Shown: positions 1-5,079 of the stretch, in pieces
Layout of the letters: every line of letters begins with the position of its first letter
How positions within the stretch are numbered: the stretch's first letter is position 1
Source of the DNA: Candidatus Acidiferrales bacterium
Lineage (GTDB): Bacteria > Acidobacteriota > Terriglobia > Acidiferrales > UBA7541
DNA: 5,079 nucleotides
Direction: 5' to 3'
Assembly: GCA_030044295.1 (NCBI GenBank)
Contig: JASHWB010000101.1
Span: 1 to 5,079 of the forward strand
Notes under the pieces: generated by a model
The model's input: the letters and a program-made list of their open reading frames with translations, nothing else
What the model was told of the DNA's origin: nothing
Databases searched by the model: none
Program-made: the position numbers and the translations under genes

Positions 1-27
1 GCAACGGCAGCTGCGAAGCAGCGTTGC
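1..27 (-). terminator. Possible stem-loop after the last gene (terminator not provable)
   Basis: The 52 bases after the last stop contain GCAACG (1-6) paired with CGTTGC (22-27), and an inner CTGC-GAA-GCAG hairpin (11-21), leaving a four-base bulge on one side. In transcription order it follows the last minus-strand gene by about 25 bases, a reasonable place for an intrinsic terminator. The uridine tract needed to support this would fall outside the window, so it is only a candidate structure. Confidence 0.22.
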
Positions 28-52
28 GCGCCAAAGCTTCAGATTCGCGGAG

Positions 53-484
53 TTAATGCACTTGCAGATTGGTCGTGGTGGATTTGGTGTGACCCGCAGC
101 GTCCGCGATGGTGATCGTGTACGTTGTGGTTTTGCGCGGCGTGACGCTGACGCAATGATCGAATGCCGGCCAAACGTCGCCTACGGGCGGAGCGATCGAG
201 ACCGTTTTCGCGTTTGAAACGCTATAGCACAGCTCGGATTCCTCTCCGCGGCCGATCGAAGCCGGGCTGGCGAAAAAGCTGAGGATCGCGAAGCTGTTCC
301 CGCCCATGCCTTCAAACGTTTGCTGATCGCGGGCGCGTTGCTCCGCAGCTTGCTGCGCCGCACGCTCTTGGAACGCGTGATTCTGCCGCGCGCGCGTCCA
401 AAAGATCCACAGCACGTAAACCAGCGCCACAGCCACCAATACCGCCGCGACTCGAGAGATTATCTTCATAGCTGCTTGCGGCAT
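53..484 (-). CDS. Small membrane-anchored protein with Ig-like C-terminal domain, function unknown
   Basis: I do not recognise a named gene. The 143-residue product has a hydrophobic segment at about 8-29 flanked by Lys/Arg, giving a predicted N-in membrane anchor or uncleaved signal. An Ala/Gln/Arg-rich, helix-prone stretch follows (33-55). The C-terminal domain (about 66-143) looks like an Ig-type beta sandwich: FFASPASIGRGEESELCYSV (70-89), a 'V-SIAPPVGDV' strand pair, then CVSVTPRKTTTYTITIADAAG (111-131), with C86 and C111 placed where a disulfide would fit. Similar 'P..i..G....L.w.v..a..v.i.P..G......g...v.P..tTtYtl' domains occur in extracellular bacterial proteins. The start is ATG at 484-482; a second ATG (469-467) would shorten the leader by five residues, and neither has a clear ribosome binding site. 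It lies 39 bases after the pseudopilin-like gene and is probably the last gene of the visible operon; a periplasmic accessory role is only suggested by context. Confidence 0.72.
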   Translation of the reverse strand: MPQAAMKIISRVAAVLVAVALVYVLWIFWTRARQNHAFQERAAQQAAEQRARDQQTFEGMGGNSFAILSFFASPASIGRGEESELCYSVSNAKTVSIAPPVGDVWPAFDHCVSVTPRKTTTYTITIADAAGHTKSTTTNLQVH

Positions 485-523
485 TGTAAAACGAACCGCG
501 ACGTGCTTTCGCGCCCAATCCTT

Positions 524-1516
524 TCAGTCGGAATCCGGTGGCGGCGCATTCTGCTGCGTCGAATCCGGAGGCGTTGGAGTGCCCGCAGGATTGGACGGCG
601 CGTTGGGCGACGTTGTTGACGGCGTTCCCGAATATCCAGAGCCAGAGGCGCCAGAGGACGAAGTTCCCGTTCCGGTGAGTCCCGTAGGCAAACCAGGCAA
701 GTTCGTCAGGCCGGGAAATAGTCCGCCCGACGAAGTACCCGTCGCTCCGCCGGATTGCTGCTGCGCCTGCATGGCGCGCGCCTGATCCTCAATCGGGTTC
801 CAAATGAACTCCCAGTCGAGGTATTTCTTTCCGCCGTTGTAAACGATCAACGATTTCGCATCGGTATTGCCACCTACGCCCGTCAGAAACGCTCCAGGGA
901 CTGGTCCATCGACGGGTCCAGTGGGCTTGAGCGCCGCGAGCGGATTTTCAAGCTGGCCGAAGTCGTTATTGTCGCTGGACGCGCTCGATTGTGGGCCGTT
1001 CTGCGTCGATTGATTCCCGCCAGACGCGAGGCTCGATGCCGGAACCGCGCCAGCCGTGACCGGCGGAATCTTGCCGTGATTCAGGTCCAGGATGGCCATC
1101 TGCTGCAGCGTAGCGTATTTAACGCTGCCGATGATCTGCCCGGCGGAGTTGACGTAGATAAACCGCCAGCTTCCATCGACTTGATTCATCGGGTTTTTTA
1201 GCGCCACTTCACGCAAAAAATGCAACTCGGCCATGCCTGATTGCAGATCATCGAAGGTCTGCGGGTAATGTCCCGTCTTGTGATAGTAGAGTCGAATCGC
1301 GCGGTCCACCTGTTGGCCGCGCCAGATGGTTTCCTGTTCGCGGACGCGGCGACCCTGCGTGGCGTAGTTTTCCATCACCTCCTGCGAGGCGATAAGCAGC
1401 GCCACCACCATGATGAGTACCATCAAGAACGCGTAGCCAGACTCGCCCGAGCGCCCGGCGCCTGTGGCGGCGCGGCGTCTATCGACTCTGCTGCGGCTGC
1501 GCGGAGCGGAACGCAT
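524..1516 (-). CDS. Atypical pseudopilin-like protein (GspG-type N-terminal region, low-complexity C-terminal tail)
   Basis: Probable type II secretion / type IV filament subunit. The preferred start is ATG at 1516-1514, four bases after the upstream stop, giving 330 residues; a GTG at 1567 would extend into the upstream gene. Residues 1-27 form an Arg-rich leader (eight Arg) ending in SGESG, a plausible prepilin peptidase site before Y28. A hydrophobic helix spans about 28-45, followed by an amphipathic segment with RRVREQETIWRGQQVDRAIR (57-76) and YYHKTGHYPQTFDDLQ (77-92), a GspG-like beginning of the globular domain. DGSWRFIYVNSAGQIIGS (114-131) follows. The usual Glu at +5 is absent (Met instead), as in tip pseudopilins of the GspK type. 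From about 252 onward the protein is a Gly/Ser/Thr/Pro-rich tail. Residues 155-205 are also low in complexity. Role as minor or tip pseudopilin is inference. Confidence 0.7.
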   Translation of the reverse strand: MRSAPRSRSRVDRRRAATGAGRSGESGYAFLMVLIMVVALLIASQEVMENYATQGRRVREQETIWRGQQVDRAIRLYYHKTGHYPQTFDDLQSGMAELHFLREVALKNPMNQVDGSWRFIYVNSAGQIIGSVKYATLQQMAILDLNHGKIPPVTAGAVPASSLASGGNQSTQNGPQSSASSDNNDFGQLENPLAALKPTGPVDGPVPGAFLTGVGGNTDAKSLIVYNGGKKYLDWEFIWNPIEDQARAMQAQQQSGGATGTSSGGLFPGLTNLPGLPTGLTGTGTSSSGASGSGYSGTPSTTSPNAPSNPAGTPTPPDSTQQNAPPPDSD

Positions 1517-1520
1517 ACGA

Positions 1521-2054
1521 TCAGTTTCCAGACTGGCCAGGCGGCTGGCTGATGGGCAGCGTTTCACGGCGGCCGGTGGAAATTTGCATCACTTCCGCCG
1601 AGTCGTTCGTAACGCTCAATAGACGGTATTGCCCGAGGAATGTATCACCCTGGGCCAGCACCAGAACGTCGTCGCCACTCGAGAAAAAACCGACGCGCCG
1701 GCCGCTGCTTGCCTCCGAAGCGTATCCGAAAAATTGCACGGGAACCTGCAAGGGCAGCGGGGGCGGCGGGCCGGAGAACGCTTGCGGCTTCGGAGCTTGC
1801 ACCTTTGGCTTGGGAACAGGAATCGGCTCGGCGTCGAATATGTTCCGGTGCGCGCCGGTATATTCCGTCTTCCGGATGTTATCGAGTAGGTCGAGGTGGA
1901 GTCCCGGTTCCTGAACGTCCAAGGGGTGAAAGTGCCCGTCCGCCGCGACCACGCCGGAGACAGACACTCCTGTCGGACGCATGGTGTAGTACAGCACAAG
2001 GCCCAGCACTACGATGAGCGCCGCAAAAATGTACAGTTCAACGCGCCGCGACAT
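1521..2054 (-). CDS. PilP/GspC-like HR-domain membrane protein with proline-rich linker
   Basis: Likely inner-membrane to secretin connector. The 177-residue protein has a short MSRRVE cytoplasmic tip, one transmembrane segment (about 6-25), a periplasmic stretch with HPLDVQEPGLHLDLL and GAHRNIF (67-73), a proline-rich linker (77-105) and a compact C-terminal beta-rich domain (106-167). That domain carries VGFFSSGDDVLVLAQGDTFLGQYRLL, resembling the PilP/GspC homology region in which a 'v..Gd.l.g.y.v..I' pattern recurs. PilP proper is normally a lipoprotein; here there is no cysteine at all, so the anchoring is GspC-like although the operon position is that of PilP. The start ATG at 2054-2052 has AGGA at 2067-2064 nine bases upstream and follows the pilO stop by four bases; the open frame extending further upstream overlaps pilO and reads as non-coding. 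Domain assignment is by pattern only. Confidence 0.68.
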   Translation of the reverse strand: MSRRVELYIFAALIVVLGLVLYYTMRPTGVSVSGVVAADGHFHPLDVQEPGLHLDLLDNIRKTEYTGAHRNIFDAEPIPVPKPKVQAPKPQAFSGPPPPLPLQVPVQFFGYASEASSGRRVGFFSSGDDVLVLAQGDTFLGQYRLLSVTNDSAEVMQISTGRRETLPISQPPGQSGN

Positions 2055-2058
2055 TCTC

Positions 2059-2607
2059 TCAAGTCCTGAAATACGTGTGGAGCTGGAGATCGAGATCGAC
2101 CATACCGCCGTTACCCGAGTGCAATTCCACGCCATCGAGCAAGAAAAAGTCCTGCGAGCGCTCCAAACCATTGATGAAGCGAATTAGCGATGGATAATCG
2201 GCCGTCACCTTTGTCTGGACGTCTACTTCGGTGACGCCACGACCCTTCACCGCCTTTTGCTTGAACTGCAATCCGGACGTTTGCACTCCGGCGCCCTGGC
2301 TGATGGAATTCAAATCCGATTCGATCCGCGAATAACCCGTCGTCGAGCCGAAAAACGCATGGCTGTAAAACGCGTCGCATTCCTTGCCGGCCTCGGGGAG
2401 CGAAGCGCGTATTCTCTCGCCGCGCGCCACATCCGCCCGCAGCAACTTCGCCTGTTCGGTTAATCGGCCCTGGCGCGCTCGCATCGCTTGCGGTCCGTTC
2501 TGTCCAATTTGCCACAGCACAACCACCAGCGCTATGTCGATGGCCACCAGGAGCAGCAGCGCGGAGGCGATTCCTTTTTTCCAAGCCGGCCATGAACCGA
2601 AACTCAT
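2059..2607 (-). CDS. pilO: PilO-like bitopic inner-membrane assembly protein
   Basis: Partner of PilN in the periplasmic heterodimer of the alignment subcomplex; GspM is the T2SS analogue. The chosen start is ATG at 2607-2605, overlapping the pilN TGA (ATGA), giving 182 residues. A GTG at 2619-2617 would add four residues, but it sits inside the pilN coding sequence without a clear ribosome binding site. Visible parts are a short N-terminus SWPAWKKG, one hydrophobic helix at about 12-34, a charged and likely coiled-coil region (40-70), and a C-terminal ferredoxin-like domain (about 95-182). The last includes YPSLIRFINGLERSQDFFLLDGVEL (138-162) and the final strand DLDLQLHTYFRT, both typical of PilO. 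Identification rests on this domain layout plus its place after pilN; sequence identity in this family is generally low. Four bases separate it from the next gene. Confidence 0.83.
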   Translation of the reverse strand: MSFGSWPAWKKGIASALLLLVAIDIALVVVLWQIGQNGPQAMRARQGRLTEQAKLLRADVARGERIRASLPEAGKECDAFYSHAFFGSTTGYSRIESDLNSISQGAGVQTSGLQFKQKAVKGRGVTEVDVQTKVTADYPSLIRFINGLERSQDFFLLDGVELHSGNGGMVDLDLQLHTYFRT

Positions 2608-3179
2608 GTCGAATACCACACCGTGAGATCGATCAAAAACGCGTCTTGAGCACCCGCAGCTTGGCCAGACTCTTTGGCTTGTTTTATATCCTTCACCACC
2701 AGCCCCGAAAACACCTTGGAATTTTCCATAGCCTTCAGGAACTGCACCTCGCTTGCGCCCGTTTGCGCGCCGACTTGCAGGGTTACCTCCGCGCGACCGC
2801 TGTTCAGTTTCGGAGAAATGCTAAGGACGCGGACTCCCGGTGGTAGTGTTTGTTCTAGATCGGTAAAAATTTTGGTCCACGGGAAGCTGCGTTCATCAAT
2901 CAGCGAATTCAGGAACTCCGAGCGTTCCAACGTCCGCTGCGTCTGCTCGCCGCGAAAGTACACCGCAAGCCGCTGCTGCTGCACGCCACTCGTGCGAATC
3001 TGCGCTTCTAGCGCACTGGTTTCGGCGCGGAGCGTGCGCTGGCTGCGCCACGACGAATACGCCGCGTTCGCCAGCAGAACGAGAGCTATTAACGCCGCGG
3101 CGCCGCCGAGGAGAGATCCCGCGACGAACGGCCGGTTATTCGTCTGCGGAGCAGTCGCAAAGTTGAGTCGAAGGTTCAT
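2604..3179 (-). CDS. pilN: PilN-like bitopic inner-membrane assembly protein
   Basis: Inner-membrane platform protein whose short cytoplasmic N-terminus docks on PilM and whose periplasmic domain pairs with PilO. The N-terminus MNLRLNFATAP (1-11) is the counterpart of the 'INLLP'-type PilM-binding motif. A single hydrophobic segment spans about residues 18-40, followed by a charged, coiled-coil-like stretch (45-75). Next comes LNSLIDERSFPWTKIFTDLE (90-109) and LPPGVRVLSISP (112-123), the recognisable PilN core leading into a ferredoxin-like fold (VTLQVGAQTGASEVQFLKAM). At 191 residues it matches normal PilN length. The start ATG lies in the second copy of a 14-bp duplication; the first copy's ATG is out of frame. 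The TGA stop (2606-2604) forms an ATGA overlap with pilO. A GspL periplasmic half is the alternative relative, but the separate pilM gene and this size fit PilN better. Confidence 0.87.
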   Translation of the reverse strand: MNLRLNFATAPQTNNRPFVAGSLLGGAAALIALVLLANAAYSSWRSQRTLRAETSALEAQIRTSGVQQQRLAVYFRGEQTQRTLERSEFLNSLIDERSFPWTKIFTDLEQTLPPGVRVLSISPKLNSGRAEVTLQVGAQTGASEVQFLKAMENSKVFSGLVVKDIKQAKESGQAAGAQDAFLIDLTVWYST

Positions 3180-3198
3180 AAATCAAGGTTCATAAATC
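3171..3198 (-). repeat. Perfect 14-bp tandem duplication spanning the pilN start codon
   Basis: On the minus strand the unit GATTTATGAACCTT occurs twice in immediate succession (3198-3185 and 3184-3171) without mismatch. Each copy carries an ATG followed by AAC CTT, so the pilN initiation region is duplicated. Because 14 is not a multiple of three, the first ATG (3193-3191) is out of frame with pilN and the second (3179-3177) opens the long pilN frame. This is read directly from the sequence. Whether it affects expression is inference. Confidence 0.95.
3176..3193 (-). promoter_or_regulatory. Five-codon mini-ORF (MNLDL-stop) ending on the pilN start codon
   Basis: Translation from the first ATG of the duplication (3193) gives Met-Asn-Leu-Asp-Leu and then TGA at 3178-3176. 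This stop shares bases with the pilN ATG (3179-3177) in an ATGA junction typical of termination-reinitiation coupling. A weak GAAG (3201-3198) sits four bases before the first ATG, while the second ATG is preceded only by the duplicated ACCTTGATTT with no Shine-Dalgarno match. The mini-ORF could therefore deliver ribosomes to pilN, or it may be a harmless by-product of the duplication. Confidence 0.4.
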
Positions 3199-3208
3199 TT
3201 CGTTCTGT

Positions 3209-4190
3209 CTACGAAGCTCCGTTCATCGCCCAGCCGGCCAGGCCGTCAAGTCCTTGGCGCAGTAAACCTTTGCCCTGCGAGTCCAGCGATTGCGCGCCTC
3301 TCGCCGCTGCAATCGGTTCGACGCCTATGTTCAATTCGCGCCCCAGCGCGTCTCGAAAAAGATCGCTCTTTTCGCCAAAGCCCGCCAAGTAGGCGCGGTC
3401 GATCTCCCGGCCCCACGTATCCTGAAAATATGCGACAGCTGGGAATACTTCGTCCAGCACTGCCTGTGCGTCGAACTGCCGCGGTCCAGCGGAAAGCTCC
3501 GTAGAGCGGTAGACGCAGAGCGATTCGCCTTGGACCACCACCGTCGTCAGCGTTGAACCGCAGAGCCGCGCAAGCAGCGTTGCCCCCGATTCGCCGAGCA
3601 AAGGCAGCGTCGCCAGGCTCGAACTGAGCACCACGCCCGGACGGATTCCCACGGATTCCAGAAGTTCCTCGTATTCCCGCAGGATACGCCGGCGCGCTAT
3701 TGCCGTGACCACTTCCAAACTGCCGTCGCGCCCGGCCTGCCGCATCCACGATACCGTAGTTTCATCCACGTCAAATGGGACGCTCTTCTTCAGCCGCCAG
3801 CGTAGCAGCGGGAGGGCGTCCTGAGCTTTGCGAGGCAGGTTTTCGAACGGCAGCACGAAAACGCGCACGGCCATGTCGGGTACGAGCAAGGCGAGCGGCG
3901 CGCCACGATGCGGCAACCTGCCAAACACACGGCGGAGTCCTTCCCGCACCGCGTCCGGTTGCGTCACATTCGTCTCGACCGGCGAAGGCATCACACTGCC
4001 GCCCGGCAACGGCTCCGCTGCGTAACTTTCCAGACTGCCGCGCGATGCTCCCCAGCGCGCCGCCGCCACGTGACCCGCCGCGATCTCCACAACCAGCGCC
4101 GGATGCGGCATGGCATGGAGCCACCCATCGACCTTTCCCATAAAACTGGTGCGGGAAGATTTGGTCTCGGCGCTTGCGGCGCCCGCCGCG

Positions 4191-4198
<8 letters not shown>
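3209..4198 (-). CDS. pilM: PilM-like actin-fold inner-membrane platform protein
   Basis: Cytoplasmic actin-like ATP-binding protein that in type IV pilus systems binds the PilN N-terminus and links the platform to the motor ATPase; the T2SS counterpart is the GspL cytoplasmic domain. The protein has 329 residues, close to the usual 350 or so. Visible family features are HPALVVEIAAGHVAAARW (residues 32-49), PLALLVPDMAVRVFVLPFE (101-119), and a region with LLRWRLKKSVPFDVDE (131-146) that corresponds to the PilM segment where 'pfd.de' is conserved. No transmembrane segment is evident, which favours PilM over full-length GspL. The start is TTG at 4198-4196, overlapping the gspE stop, with AAGGTG at 4211-4206 seven bases upstream. 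The first ATG (4141-4139) would lose 19 poorly conserved residues and has no evident ribosome binding site, but it cannot be excluded. The stop TAG (3211-3209) lies 15 bases before the first ATG of the duplicated pilN start region. Confidence 0.82.

Positions 4199-5079
<881 letters not shown>

Noticed and set aside
497..513. Inverted repeat CGCGA/TCGCG between the last two genes, considered as a terminator
   Set aside because: The stem is only five base pairs with a seven-base loop and no adjacent uridine run on the minus strand beyond a short TTTT. Chance occurrence is likely in this GC-rich gap.
485..523. Possible internal promoter before the Ig-like gene
   Set aside because: The 39-base gap and the preceding codons contain no convincing -35/-10 pair, so co-transcription is the simpler reading.
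755..1201. 148-codon open frame on the plus strand inside the pseudopilin-like gene
   Set aside because: The product is Arg-rich with no recognisable domain, and it lies antisense to a gene with clear features. Long antisense frames are expected in GC-rich coding DNA.
2608..2619. GTG start four codons upstream of the pilO ATG
   Set aside because: It would lengthen the overlap with pilN and has no Shine-Dalgarno sequence, whereas the ATG forms a standard ATGA coupling junction.
2674..3195. 173-codon plus-strand open frame opposite pilN
   Set aside because: It mirrors the pilN reading frame, has no ribosome binding site or domain, and its composition (many Cys, Arg and Ser) looks like a shadow.

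Overview
The window holds one co-directional gene cluster, read entirely on the minus strand from base 5079 down to about base 53. It belongs to the type IV filament / type II secretion superfamily. The GC-rich coding, the mixture of GspE-type and PilMNO-type genes, and the style of the last three proteins (HR-domain membrane protein, pseudopilin-like protein without Glu5, membrane-anchored Ig-like protein) recall gene sets I associate with Acidobacteria. That assignment is inference from protein flavour. No rRNA or other phylogenetic marker is present.

Layout in transcription order: (1) 5079-4191, C-terminal part of a GspE/PilB-family secretion ATPase, cut by the window edge; (2) 4198-3209, PilM-like actin-fold protein starting at a TTG that overlaps the end of gspE; (3) 3179-2604, PilN-like; (4) 2607-2059, PilO-like, joined to pilN by an ATGA overlap; (5) 2054-1521, a bitopic protein with a proline-rich linker and a PilP/GspC (HR)-like C-terminal domain; (6) 1516-524, an atypical pseudopilin-like protein with a long Arg-rich leader, no Glu5 and a Gly/Ser/Thr/Pro-rich tail; (7) 484-53, a small membrane-anchored protein with an Ig-like C-terminal domain. 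Junctions between genes 1 to 6 range from an 8-base overlap to 29 bases, and the last gap is 39 bases, so a single transcript with translational coupling is likely. Its promoter would lie beyond base 5079. No intergenic stretch exceeds 300 bases.

By family knowledge, the ATPase powers filament assembly from the cytoplasm. PilM docks on the cytoplasmic N-terminus of PilN. PilN and PilO form a periplasmic ferredoxin-like pair. The HR-domain protein would link this inner-membrane platform to an outer-membrane secretin. The pseudopilin-like protein would be part of, or prime, the filament. Neither a secretin (PilQ/GspD) nor a platform protein (PilC/GspF) is in the window.

The most notable sequence-level oddity is a perfect 14-bp tandem duplication covering the pilN start codon. 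It creates a second ATG and a five-codon mini-ORF whose stop overlaps the retained pilN start. The least understood parts are the pseudopilin-like protein and the Ig-like protein at the distal end, placed where a canonical pilMNOPQ operon would carry the secretin.
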